Source: Forficula auricularia (lineage: Eukaryota; Arthropoda; Insecta; Dermaptera; Forficulidae). From it: a DNA stretch of 64,000 bases. Location of the stretch: positions 26,080,711-26,144,710 of the forward strand of contig JALMQS010000128.1 of assembly GCA_024734495.1 (NCBI GenBank). Direction: 5' to 3'. Position 1 is the first letter of the stretch. Each line of letters opens with the position of its first letter. The position numbers and the translations under genes were made by a program. A model generated the notes under the pieces. It was not told the DNA's origin. It searched no databases and saw only the letters and a program-made list of their open reading frames with translations. Positions 39,937-54,900 of the stretch are shown here, piece after piece.

Positions 39937-42900
39937 CTGTAAAAACAAAGAAAACATCTTTATGAAAATTACTAACAACCAGTGCTTTTTTGTCATAGAA
40001 CGCATCGGAACGCCGTTTTGGAATCTTATATTTAACCGACTTCAAAAAAGGAGGAGGTTCTCTATTCGACTGATTTTTTTTGTGTCTATGTTACCTCATA
40101 CATATCTCCGCCATTTGTCGTTGATGCGCCCTAAAACACCTATATAATATCTCCGCCAATTGGGAACCGATTTTGATAATTTCTTTTGCATTGGGTTCAG
40201 TCTAGATTCCGATTGGTCCGTTTTTTTTTTCATTTGTATTGGACCTTTTATGTTATGTATGTACACGCATAATTTCTTTGTTTATGGACCGATTTTGATG
40301 ATTCTATTTTTATTGGAAAGGGGGTACCTTAGGGGTGGAACCATATTAATTTGGTCAAGTTCTGATAATATGATCAATGACAAAATAACGGAAATCTCCA
40401 ATTCTTATGTGCAAATCGAAATTATAATAAATAAAATCTTTTATAAAAAAATCTTTAAACATTCATATTATATTAAGTCACTATTAATGACCATCACTAA
40501 AAAGAGAAAAATAAAAATAATTTTTATAAAAAAAAAAAATCAAACCGACTTCAAAAAAATTAAAATAATAATAGCTTAAAAACAAAATAAAATACACTAA
40601 AAGGTATAAAATAATTATATTATTTATTTACAACTAAACGACGAAATATTAACATGAAATTACTTTTTGAAGTCGGTGCCAAACATATACATTATATGAA
40701 TTGCACTCGACGGATCTTACTTAGTACGTTTGTATCATTTGGATTATACGAAATAAATTATGATTGAGTAACTTCATTAACCAACGCAATAAAAAACAAA
40801 CTTTTATTTTATTTTACTCAAAAATAATCAGTAAAAATTAATTAAAAGAGTTCGTTTGCTCAGAGCTGTTCACCCAACAAACGAATTCCTGTGTTGACTA
40901 TTACCTACAATCCAACCAGGTGTTTGAGAAATAACAGAAAGAAATATAAAATAGGTAATTTATAGGGCTATTAAGTAAAATAAATTGAAAGTAGAATTGA
41001 GTCAAAAACTGACGAGACTCCGAAACGGGTAATATGAGACAATTTCTCTTAAGTCACAAAATGTTTTTAATTAGTAAAAAGTTAGATAATTTTAGTGTTG
41101 TTGAGCCTATCAAATTGAGTAAAATTCGTACTCACTTTAGCATTATATTTCTGGCTATACTCAAACTTCCCAAACAATAACAAATTATTTCATTCTGATG
41201 TAATAATCTGACACTGTTATTGCTAAGTGCAAGAAGATAATAGCACATAACCCTATAACATCAAAATACTTATAATATTACTATTGATAATAATCACCTG
41301 ACTAGTAGAGAGAGAAAAATGATTGGCGATACTAAAGGTAGGATCTTCAAATAATTCCAGGGGTGGGCGTCCCAGCTCACGATTCATTTCACGAAGTCCT
41401 AAAAGATGAATATCGATTCCTTCGCCAAGAATGTTTTGTACCATTATATCAGTTTGTTTTTTCACTGCCTTATCAAATAACTCCAGTTGATTTTGAGTCT
41501 AGAAAAAAAATAACCAATTGAAGTTCTGTATTATATTTTTCAAAATCACGTATTGGAACGTATCTACTATCTGGTGTAACAAAAAAATTCAAATTCTTCC
41601 AGATTTTTTCTTTTCAAGATGACTAGGTGTGTGGGACTAATAAAATTTTGAGTGCTTTTTCTTTAAAAAATAAATAAGAATTTAAAAAATAAATTTCCTT
41701 TCTAATTGGTTTATTTTGCGATTAAAAATTTTGAACAAATTTTAGTCAAAACTGATCAACTAAATGTTTATTTCAAAAATTTTTTCTAAAAATAATTAAT
41801 ATCTCTTGAAATATTTTAGATGTTTACTATAAGGTCTTTTGTAGGTCTCAAAGCTGTATTTTCAACTAAATTTTTAAATAATTTTGTAAAATAAAAACAA
41901 CTAACTAAGGACGCATGTATGAAGTAAAATAAATAAACTGCAACGGATCGTTGCTTTATCCAAATTCATTTGAAATATTAATATGTTCTAGAGTAAAGTA
42001 CTTTAAAATATAATTTTACTAAAAACTTTATTTAACCTTTTTTGTGAGTGCCCAAGGTACTTAATTAGGATATTAAATTTCATCAAAATTGGTTAAGTCA
42101 TTTTCAAGATATTTAGAAAAAACTAAAAAAGTACTGAAATAAAGTACTAATGTTTGTGGACCGATATGTACCAAAAACTAATCAGCGCTTCATTTTGGTA
42201 AATTACTGGTAGGTTTTCAATTTCAATTCAATCGGTGCAACGGTGTGGAAAAATTCGTGGACGATAAAAACGATAACACACATACATACATCCATCCGCA
42301 CGCACTTCCAAAATAAACTGCAACGGATCGTTGCTTTATCCAAATTCATTTGAAATATTAATATGTTCTTGAGTAAAGTACATTAAAATATAATTTTACT
42401 AAAAACTTTATTTAACCTTTTTGTGGTCCCCAAGGTACTTAATTAGGATATTAAATTTCATCAAAATTGGTTAAGTCATTTTCAAGATATTTAGAAAAAA
42501 CTAAAAAAGTCACTGGAAATAAAGTACTAATGTTTGTGGGCCGATATGTACCAAAAAACTAATCAGCGCTTCATTTTGTTAAACTAATGGTAGGTTTTCA
42601 ATTTCATTTCAATCAGTGCAAGGTGAGGAAAAACTCATTGGACGAAAAAAACGATAACACACACACATACATACACCCATCCATCCCCACGCACTTCCAA
42701 AAAAATGGCTCTTTTTGGCCTCTCGACGAGATTCCAGGTAATTTTTGGCAAAACCGTCACGTGCTAAAATTCAATCTCATTGAATACTTCAATTTGTGAC
42801 CTTAAGTGAGTCTATGGGTTCCGTAGTCTTTACCTGAGGACCCTTTGAAGTCGCGCTTGCCGCGAGACCCATTACAATACTTTCTCCCATGCTTCGCATT

Positions 42901-45900
42901 GGATAAAGTAAAAAAATTGAACGTTGGCCGATTCCATTATTTAAAACTTCTATATTTAAGATTTCACGAAAATTGTCAAAGGGTCTAGCCATAAAATTAT
43001 TCACATAAAGACATTAAAACACTCACAACCCAAAAAACTCATTTTAGATTCAGATTAAGTTGTGAACAAATAGCGATATAATTTATTCATTAATACTAGT
43101 AGGCACATCAATAATTTTATTGTCGTCTATATTTTATAGTGTGGTTTAGTAATAGAAATATTTTTATATAAATGCAGTCTAAAGTATTGTTGCACAAGTC
43201 ACGCCAGATTTTGTATTAGGAAACTTTTATTTATGTAAGAATTTAAAATTAATAAGTAATAAATACTTACATCATGAAGACTAAATGTAACTCTCTTTGA
43301 TTGAAAGTCATCACACTCATTGTTCTCGATTAATGAACCGGAAGGAATCATTACTGCACACCACGCCAAAGCTTCATTTGTTGCAGATCGAATACAATCT
43401 ACTCTTCCCTCTCTGAACCTTCTGGTGGAAGCGCTCTCGTAAGTTGCGGTCAAATGGCCATACAATCTAATAAATAACAGAGTGTACACATTTTAGTAAA
43501 TGTACTAAAAAATAATATAGCACAATTTATACATTTCGCCAGCAGTATTGAAACAGTCGATGTACCAAAGTATTAAATAAACTCGAACTTTTTTTTGCTT
43601 ATTCGTGTATAGAATAAAAATTATGTGGTATACTGTTGATGAAAATTGAGCTTCTGAAAAGCTTGCTGTTTAGAATTAATTCAAAGTTTATTTTTAACAC
43701 AGACATACTCACACACCGAATTTTGATTCAGGTTATAACAATTTTCTCCACTCTACTTTTCTGAAGAAATTAAAGGATTTATCTGTTCAAAATCCTTCAA
43801 AAATGGATTCTATTCCTAATTAGAATTATTTGAGTTTTCTAGAATATTATTTTTTAAATGACAGAAAATTAGGCGTTCTTATTTATATTAATTTTGACTA
43901 TTATTAGAAGTTTAATTTCAAGTTCCATTATTTTTTTATAAAAATATCATAAATAAAAAAAAATCTCAATAAAAAAATCATTTATTATCTATAGTATGAA
44001 AGTTGTAGAGCGAGCTGCAAATAAACGTCAGGACTCACTCGGAATCCTTTAATAGTGTCCTTTCCATATCCTTCAAAACGATATATGAGAAAATCCAAGT
44101 CTTCAATGAAACTGCAAAAGTGTAATAGAAAACCAGACATTTATTAATATAAGATATAAATTAAAAAATCCTTTAAAAATGAATTGATTAATGATAGAAT
44201 TCCGGATGTAAAAATTCATAAATTTTAAAGCAGTGATCCAAAAGCAGATGACATTTAATTTCATATTTCTAAGGACTATACAAATTTTGAAGTTTTAAGC
44301 ATATGTAGGTATGTGTTTTTAATTATTTGACAAGCAAATACGCCAATGAAAAATGTTATTAACATTCTGAAATTTTGTTTAAATTGAGAGGAAAGCCTCT
44401 TTGAGAATTTGACGAATGATACCCAAACAAGATTCTTTATTTGAGTTAAACTATTTCTGAGTAAATCAAAAAAGTGGCAACAAATAAGTAAAATATGTTA
44501 TAAAAGAAATGAGTCGACGAAGAGATTCCTAAAAGAATAGATAGAAAATTAAATCATAGAAGAAGAAGAATCCAAGTCTCAGAAACAGCTTCTTGTTCAT
44601 GGTGCAAATTTCTGAAAGAAACAGTTAGAAACCTATTCCAAAGAAAAATAAGTTAACAACTACCGCCTTGGCATTTTCGACAAACAAGGGCTAGTTTACA
44701 CTGCTGAAATAAGCTACTTTTAACAATGTCCCAATAAAATTCAATAAATTCTTAAAAGTATACAAAAAAGATAAGTTCACCAAGAAAAACCATGCTAGGT
44801 TACTATTATAGTAATTGATAGATAGGCACTATCTATATGAAAGAGACATTTAATTGTATCGAATCAATCTTTTTAAAACTAAGAAAAACTACGAATTTAA
44901 TATTAGGAGAGAACAGGTAGAATTCAGTATAGGGAATTTTTGTTTTTTTGGAACTTTATACATATTAATTACCATTTCAAGCAGTAATTTTTTCATAGAA
45001 CATTTTGGTTTTTGTCAAAAGAAAATTTAGCCAATTATGTTGAACGTATGTTTCGCTATAAAGGGATGCAAAAAGAATAATCATGAACAAAACCAAAAAT
45101 TCTAATAAGCTCATCATTTTGCATTTCTAAAAGTTCTTCTTGATGCTGCATGTACAGCCAGGGTGATATCCACTAGCTTGGTTTTGCGTTATTCAAGATG
45201 AAAATCAAATGATATACCTACAGTTTTCTAATTATTCCTCCTCCCTCTAAAAATATTCTTATGTATCCGCCCTAAGCTTATCAGGTTAGAAAACATCGTA
45301 TTAAACCAAAAAATGTGTATCCCGATTTCAATAAAGCTAAAAAAATAAAATCCCTCTCTTCAACCAAAACTGGCCCTTTTCACTTTACTACTCTCGAGAT
45401 TTCTCTCCGCCAACTGATATAAGGACTATACCTACTAGAAAAGATGTATCGTTGGCTAGACTAGCTTATATGTATGATTCCAATGGAAGATCATTGCAAT
45501 ACACCCAATTCTTTTTACGCAATTATCAGTTCCAGCAAATAAACACGTAAAAAATGTGTTGATTGATGCACTAGAGGTCTTGTAGTTAGTAGTATATGTA
45601 TATATTCTGTAATTGGACTTTGATTGTCTTGTCTTGGTTCCATTAAGTATTTATAAAGTTCTTTGTATTTTAACCCACAGTTTTTTAAATCGTTTTGGAA
45701 ATTTTCAAAGAAAATTTGCAAAATCCAGTAAAAACACAATTTAGGTATGGCAACAAATCGCGTTTTAGTGAATTCCTACAAGAAGATTGCTTAAAAAAAG
45801 GACTGGTTGTGTATTATTCTTTCTTTCAATCACATTTCGACTGCAATTACTGAAAAGACGATTTCTTATAAAATTCAATTATTTCTTCAAGTTACGTGAA

Positions 45901-48900
45901 TATTCACTTATTGCAATAATTAAAAATACGCAGAAAAAAAACAAATCAAAATAATAATTTCATACCAGCAGAAAGGGAAAACAACGGCGATAGATTAGCA
46001 GTTGAGCGATCTGTATAGATATAGTACAAGATGAACTGTTTCAATGATTATGAAGATGTAGAGTAATACTGTAAAATTAACAATAGTGATGAAAAAAAAA
46101 AAAAATTAAAAATGTGGGAAAACATAACAATAAGAATACACAAAAAATAATAACGAGATCAGCGATTCTTTAATCTTTTAGGTGATACATAACAACATCA
46201 AGTAAACGCATGTAGACAAATCTGTAATTTTCTTTTGGGACAAAATGAGTTGTTAGGACTTGATTGATCGACTGGTTAATCTACCTAATTTTTATCAACG
46301 AGAATTATTATTATATATATTGGCGTTTCCGTCTATTTCAAAAATGTACTTTAACGGTTTTTAAGAGGTAAATTTTTCTCAACCATATTTTCAAGATAAA
46401 ACCCGGTCTCAACTCCAAGAAAAATAGTTTTATTAAAAAAAAAAAAAAATGAAGGAATTCACGGGGTCTAGGTCTACAATACAATCTTACATAGTGAATA
46501 TCGAGAAATGTTATTTTAAACATTTTGTCAAAATATCTGTTAGCACTTTGTTGGGGAGTGCGAGTATTACAAAATCTGTGCATACAGTCAGAAACCCCAA
46601 ACCAATGAAGCTATTAAAACGAAATTTTATATTGAGATATTTTAAATTATCGATTTCAGAGCTGATTAGATTTTAGGTGGAGGGGGTACAATTTTTTTAA
46701 TGTAATCTAATGCAAGAAGGAGCTGACCAGGAAGATGCAGCTCTCGAAAGACCCTTGCATTACCGAAGAGAAGCGGAAATTTGCACACTTATTTAAAATC
46801 TCATAAATCATTATATGTATACTATATTTGATTTTTGATTTAATTTTAATATACTAAAGGGTGATGTATTATGGCCACCTCACAGTTTTATAATCCAAAT
46901 TTTTATTAATTTATTTGACTGCTACATTAGAAAAGTTTGAGAACCCCTGATATAAGTTTTAAATATGATAGGTGTGTATGAATTTAGAGCTTCTGATGTA
47001 AATGTTGGATAGTTTTTAGTGTTCAAAAATTTTGTATTAAATGTGAAATTATGAAAGATAATTTGATAAAATAAATTAAATTAAAAGGAAACAAAATGAT
47101 GATGATGATTAAAATCATGTATTAAATAAATTAAGCTACCTATCCAGATTATGAGCCGCATCGCGCATTGCTTCGTAGAGTGTTTTTCCGAGGCTCCATT
47201 CCAGTCTTTTGGGAGCTCTTAAGGGGGCTGAGAGTGCGCGTGGTGGTTCACCGATACATTTGGCTAGAACATCCTCCACTAAAATAATCAGAGCCACCCC
47301 TTCGGCCGGGGAGTGTTCGTAACAGAGACCTGACACGCCATCACTCGAAACGATCAGCTGAACCAAAAGACAAAACACCCTTAATTAATTCAACATAATA
47401 GTCTCAAAATTCATTCTCAAAAAAGAGAAACATTCACGCCTGAAATTCGGCAAAATTTATAATAAAAACTCTAATCGAAGTGATATTCTTGAAGTTGTCC
47501 TTTACAGGAGGCGAATAAACATACACATATCAGTAAGGCAGCAGGTCCGGCGGATGCGTTGTGAATGTGGCGCATCCCTAAAATTTCAAACATTTAGAGT
47601 ATTTTCATAAATATCGACTCATAAATTTCAGGAAAGATCTTTAAATTTTCAAAATTATTATCCGTTATTTTAAATATTTCTATAAAAAATATTTTTTGTT
47701 TTGAAAAGTACTTATATTGGTTCTCAAAATGAAATAAAATTGTTGCATAGTTTCAAGGTGCAATTAAGTAGAATGATTTTTCCGAAAAGCGTGCGGATAG
47801 AAGGTTTAAAGTTCCTACCTGATATATCCTTTATTTCAAGCAAGTCAAAGACAAGTTTAGACGAGTTTTAGTCGAATAAAAATTTGTTGATCGTTGAGGA
47901 ACATATTAAAATAGAAATAATACAAAAAAAGGAACAAATAAAGATGATTTGAGCATTTTTAGACTAATCCATTTCTAAGAACTCTCAATATATAAGATCA
48001 GAAATAACTAAGAGTACTATAGACAAGTCATAGCTTTGCTTATAGCAATAGAATTAGGAAAAATTTAAGATTTTCTTATTGGACAGGCTGATTCATTATG
48101 GAAGAATTAGAGATTTCCATCTCAGGAACTGTGGATTTTAAGTCACAAGATTTAATTTCTGACTCCTACCCTACTATAAGGTCCCAAAATATATTTTTTT
48201 TTTAAAATCTAATGTTGAATTTGCAAAAAAAAAGAAAATGATGCCGTATTCGATGAAATTTTCAAAAAACGAGAAAAAATAAAATTTCAAAAAATTGAAG
48301 GGTAATTTTTTGAAAAATATCCCCTGATTGAAAATTCATCAACCGCCATTGATACATATATATACATATGTATTTATATAATTTTTTTTTTTTAATATAA
48401 TCGTTTGTAGTGGCTAGCCTGTTAAGACAACAAAACGAATTTTCTCTATCCAATCGGTTGATTAACACCATGAGAGGTGATAGATTAAATATTTTTAATT
48501 AAATAGACTAATGATGAAGATCAAACCTTCAAAACTATATAAATTACAAGACTTGGTAGACTCTCAGGCTATAGCGGTCATAATAAATAATAAACATAAT
48601 TCAACATTTCTTATGCCTGTTAATATGTCATCGGCTTAAAATGTCAATAAAATCATTAAAAAATGCCGTTTTCTGCATTTTTAAACCAAAAGTTCTTATT
48701 TAAAATACAAATATTTCGGTACAAGAACAAACTTTCTACGACTGGAGTTATCCTAGTTTCGGAATCGAGACTACAGACAGACACACAGACAGGAAAAAAT
48801 AATCGTTGAAAATAATGTATTTTTTTTTATCTTTGTTTCAGATATTTTTAAGGACAATGGGATTTTTTTGCACGTGAATTTAATACTAGGGCCGCTCTGC

Positions 48901-51900
48901 TCTCGTACGTAAATGAAAAAGTTGAAATGAAAATATATCAAACAAGAGATATATTTACTTATTATTTAGTGTAAAAGAAACCTTCATTCACAAAATAAAA
49001 TAATTTTTTAAAGAAAAATAATCGAACTTTTTTTAGATAATAGTTGAATTTTTTTATTGATAGGTAAAGTGTTTGAAAATTTATGTGAAATTTAATATAC
49101 ATATCGAATCAATAAATAATAGATTAATCTAATCGAGTATTTCATTAAGGACACCACAAGATTTGAATTAGAATCCCTAATGGAATATCAACATTTGATT
49201 GCAATAATGAGGCATATAATCATAAGGTTGACCTATTTGGTGATGTACATTTATTACATTCATAATTGATAGTTATCTTTGATAAAATCGATTGAAAGGC
49301 TTAATTTAATATGTAACTGTACTCATATTAATCCAAATATAGTAGGTAAATTAAATTTGGTCCCAAACGTTCTAATGGAGTCAATGAAACTAAAATAATC
49401 CCAGTGTAGATGGATGCCTAGAAATAGGGGATCCTGTTAGATTGCCAGATTTTTTCTTAGAAAAAGAGGTATAATTATTTGAAATGAGGGTTATTGAACA
49501 TTTTTAATTCATAATAAGGGAACGAAGAATACCTACACAATACCTACTATATAACTGTAATTTATATAAATAAACAAACATCGCCAAACGATAACCATTT
49601 TTAATTAGACTGGTACCTATCAATAATATTAAACAATATAATAATTTTACAGTTACTACACGATGAAAATCCTTTAACTTAAAAAAAATTTCAATAATAT
49701 TTCAAAATGATCCCTTAATACATTTACGAAATCGCTTCAAAACAGTTGAAAACCACTTTCTAGAAGAAAATCGCATTGTGAAAAATCACTAAAAATTTGT
49801 CAAAATGCATGAGGAAAAAATGTCGATTGCTTGAAACCAGAGAGAGAATATGCCGGATTTACAATTACTCTGATAGTTAACTTTTGAAAAGTATAAAAAT
49901 TTCTTAAGAAAAAAACAAATTAAAGTGTTCCCTGTTCCCTTTCTCTTTCTTCTTGATTGATCTACAATTTCCCGTTTTGCTATATTCCTTTGGAAAATCT
50001 AATAGATTTTTTTAATGATGAAAGCTCGAGTCTATTTCAAACGAGTCTAGACACGCATGAACAAGTTGAGATGTGTTCGCGGATTGGTATGCAAAAAAAT
50101 GTTTTTTCGAATATTTCAAATTTATTTATTTTCTCTGATGAAAAAATTTCATTTATGGAAAAAATAAATATCGATATATAAGATACAGATTATTTTAATT
50201 TGCTATAATCAAGATATATGTGTAATTTATAAATTAAATGTCTTATTCTTACTTGAAACTATATACAGGCTAGTTTTAGTTAATGAGCTGAAAATTGATA
50301 CGCAAATATCTTAGAATGCACTAAATTTTAGCATTTTACATAAAAACGTTTCCTGAGAGTATAAAGTGCCAATCTTGAAAGATTTTAGTTAATGAGCTAA
50401 AAATTGGTACTCAAATATCTTAGAATGCACCAAATGTTAGTTTTTTTTACCTGAAAACGTTTCCTGGGAGTTAAATTAAATTGAAACTTTTTCTTAACTA
50501 TAACTTTTTTTCTATTTTTCAACTGTTTATAAACAAATTCTGAATTTGATTTGAAAAAGTCTGATTTTGATTTTGAAAATTCTGAATTTGATATGGAAAA
50601 GTCCGAACTTGATTTTTAAAATCCTGAATTTTGTATGAAAAAAGTCCAAATTTGAAGTTAAAAGTTAGAGTGATTTTGGTAAATATTTCTATTTGAAATA
50701 ATCATAGGTATCGAGGGAATCTCCTAAAAAAGATTTTTAAAGAAAAAAAAGATGAAATTAGTCGATGTGTCCGATCTAGCTGAATATTGGCAGATCATTA
50801 AAAGAAGTGTCTTATAATTATAACCGCTATAAAAATTAAGATTTAGAAGACCATAATGAAAAATTGGCAAAAAATTCCCCAAAAAGTCGCTTTTCGTCAA
50901 AAAAAAGATTTGGAAGTACAGTAAAAAAGTCAGAAAAAAAGGCATTTTTTTTTAATCTCAAAATGTGTTTTATTTTTTTAGATCAGTGAAGATAAAAAAA
51001 AAAAAAATTTAAATATTCCCAAAATTGAAAAAAGAAGAAAGACTTTTTGGGCTCTCAACTCCTCACTTTATAACCAGACTGATTATTCAAAAGAAGGCGA
51101 ATAATTCTATTACATTTATATGATAGAATACTCAATACAAAAAAAAATTATTTTAAATTGATAGAGATTTTCTTTAGGAGACGGACTGGTACAAATATGC
51201 AATTGGATGTTGATGAAAGCAGTCCACGGTGGTTGTAAAAAATAAGACTATAGAGGTTTTATTATTTTACATTTATTTGTTAAACCGACGTCCTCACTTT
51301 ATAACCAGACGATTATTCAAAAGAAGGCGAATAATTCTATTACATTTATATGATAGAATACATCAATAATACAAAAAATTATTTTGGGAGATTTTTAGAG
51401 ATTTTGACTGGTATAAATATGCAATTGACGTTGATGAAAGAGTCCATGGTGGTTGTAAAAATAGATTATAGAGGTTTTATTATTTTGTTAATTTATTTAA
51501 CCGACGTGTCATATTCTTCAGGGGTCTATATAATTGAAAAAATAATTTAACATTAATTATACTGGGATTAAATCACTCATAATATAAAAACAATATACAC
51601 AAAACAAATAATAATCATAAATCTACTACAACGTAATGAAAGTAGTCAAAAATAGTTGGCTTTCTGCCCCTACAATGCCAAAAACATTATAAAAATTTTT
51701 TTCAAATTTTGACAGAAACAAGTAACAAGTAATTGATGATTCAAGAAATAATGCATATGATATATAGTCGAATGAATGTATAACATGCCCCCACAATATT
51801 GATGCAGAATGTTGTGCATATCATATAATGTTGGTTTTTTTAAAATTTATATTACAATTATTTATAACATGGTCATTATCAGTCCCAAATTTTTACAAAA

Positions 51901-54900
51901 TATATACAGTTCTTTTTTTTATTTTTTTCCTTTTAAAAACATGTTCGAACGCCAATATATTATTTACATATTATTAATATTTTTTTTTTTTTTAATAAAT
52001 TCGTCACAGGAGTTTTAAATTATTATCAAGTTATCCCAGCAAATTACTCAAACGAAACAACACGTCGGATCTAAAGAAGCTCATTTGCAGTGATGAGAGA
52101 TTTTTTTAATTGTAACAATTTCCAGGATTTTTCGTTTAAAATAATTATTTTCCTGGAAAATGATATTAAATTCGCTGAAATTAAATTTATGATTTTTTCA
52201 AGTGAAACTTTAGGCCGTATTAGTTCTTTGTTGTTTTTTGAAAATTCGTGCTCACGGGTTCTCTCATACCGCCTGCTAGTTTGCCCTATATAGATATTTG
52301 CGTTGCATAAGAGACCTTTGTTCCCCCATAGCACTGACGATATATTTTCGCACTAATTTATTCACAATAGAAACCGATAGAATAGTTCGGTTTTGACAAG
52401 AGCGATCAGTTGTTGAGGGAACTTGATTGATCGCTGTTGGGGGGTATAAATGTCGGCTTATACTTTTGGGCTCATATATTTTTAGTAATGTTATCGCATT
52501 TGTAAGAGCATGCGCTGGATGATGACCCGATTAAGCGATAATTATTGTCAAATGCAATTTGTTGAATGATGTTAATATTTTGTTCCAAAATATTTTGTCG
52601 GATATTCGAGTCATTCTCAAAACCAAATTCTGAATGGCGCCAATTTTGTAGGTGAAAGGATGGGTGGAGTTGAAATTTAAGATTCGATAAAATTCGCGAG
52701 GGTTTTCTAAACCAGTCCAATTGTATACAACCATTGTTGTCTTTAATTAATGTACTGTCCAGAAAATTTATTTTGTTGTTAGATTCTATTTTCATAAGTG
52801 AATCTTATATATTGATTAGTGAGTTTAATGTTGTTATCGTTTCATTGATCCTTGATGGCTCAATGCAGGAAATAGAATCATCAACGTATCTAAAAAGAAT
52901 TTCAGATTTAAACTTTTATTACTGTTTCTTCCAAATCCTCCGGAATCCAAATCAGTTTTAAAAAACTCGACGTCGAACAACCCATGCTTTGGCCACTGTG
53001 TAGCATAAATATTTCTCCATTAAACATGAAAAATTCGACTCTAAGTAATGATATTTATTCCTTCTTACAAATGGTCAAAAAATCCAGATTGTATGTGTCT
53101 GGATCAACTCCACCCATCCTTTCAAATTCCACGTTAAAGTTAGCGCCATTCAGAATTTGCCTTTGAGAATGACTCGAATATCCGACAAAATATTTTGAAA
53201 CAAAATATTAACATCATTCAACAAATTGCATTTGACAATAATTATCCTAATAGCTTAATCAGGTCCATCATCCGGCGTACCTGTACAAATGCGATAACGT
53301 TAAAAATAAATAACGAGCCTAAAATATACGTCAGTATTCCATAACAACCCCAACTTAGCGATCAATTAAAAAAATTACTATCTGTGGGCTTGGTCAGCGT
53401 CGCGTTAAAACCAACTAATACTATCGGATTTCTATTTAACCATATAAATTAGATACGAAAACGCGAACTGGCACAGTCTATATGATCGAGTGTATGGGGA
53501 TGGAGTACTGCCGTGCAACGGTATATATATAGGGCAAACTAAGCGAAGGGCAGTTGAGAGATTACGTGAACACGAACGGTCCATCTCAAAAAACTAATAA
53601 AAATAATACGCCCTCGCGTTTCACGCCCAAGAAAAAATCATAAATTTAATTTCAACGAATTTAATATCATTTTCCAGGAAAAATAATTATTTTAAACGAA
53701 AATCCGGAAATGATTACAATTTTAAAATCTCATCGCGCGCAGTAAATTACAGATCCGACGATGGACCTGAGTATTTGCCGGGATGGTCGATTACAATTTA
53801 AAACTCCTGTGACGAATTTAATTAAAAAAAAAATATTAATAATATGTAAATATATTAATGACGTTCCGACTATGTTTTTAAAAGGAAAAAAAATAAAAAA
53901 AAAGAACTTTACATATATTTTGTAAAATTTTGACTACAATGACCATATTTATAAATTTTAACATCAATATAAATTTCAAAAAAACCAACAACTATACCGA
54001 TATGCGCAACGATATTCTGCGCATCCAATGATTGGTGGGGACATGTTATACATTCATTCATTTATATATATCTCATTAACATATGGATCATCAATTGCTT
54101 GTTACTTTGTTTTCTATCTGAGATGAAAAGAATTTTTATAATGTTTTTTTGGCATTGTCAAAGTTGACATATAGAAGAATTATTTGAACTACTTTCATTG
54201 ACTTTTGTTGTAAGTAGATTTATGATTATTATTTTGTTTTGTGTATATTGTTTTTATATTATGAGTGATTTGTGAAAATCCCAATACTAATTAATGTTCG
54301 TCTTCCTCAATTATATAGACCCTGAAGAAGGAGAGAATAAATCTCCGAAACGTCGGTTTAACAAATAAATGTAAAATAATAAAACCTCTATAGTCTTATT
54401 TTTACAACCACCGTGGACTGCTTTCATCAACATCCAATTGCATATTTATACCAGTCCGTCTCCTAAAGAAAATCTCTATCAATTAAATACTCCTGAAGAT
54501 GGCCGTGAGTAGACGCCTAACGTACAATGAAATCTCACATCTATACGGGAGGAAGGCGACAGTGACCTTTAAGAACATAAATAACAATTTCAAAAAACTT
54601 TCTAAATTAATCGGTAGAATTTGGTACTTGCAAGAGTGTAAACATAAAAACATTTTCCCTCCACACATACAATACATGTTCAAGAACTTATACAATATGC
54701 AGCTCGAAAATTACAAATATGCAAATAAAATACAAAATCAAATTCTAGATTTTAAAAATAATATTCTAAGGACGGAGATCAACATAGCTTTCAATAATAA
54801 ACAGAAATTAATCTCATCAAACAGCCATCTGTCATTAATGTTAAAAAAACTCGTACCGGAGAGCCTGTCGAGCGGTTTTTTGAGTGAATTAAATAGAATA

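Noticed and set aside
40160..40579. 139-codon frame as a gene
   Set aside because: Lies within a TIR repeat, ends in Lys-rich low complexity and is not kept open in the second copy.
52984..53166. 60-codon plus-strand frame
   Set aside because: Antisense of the inverted PLE RT palm joined to the start of the direct copy.
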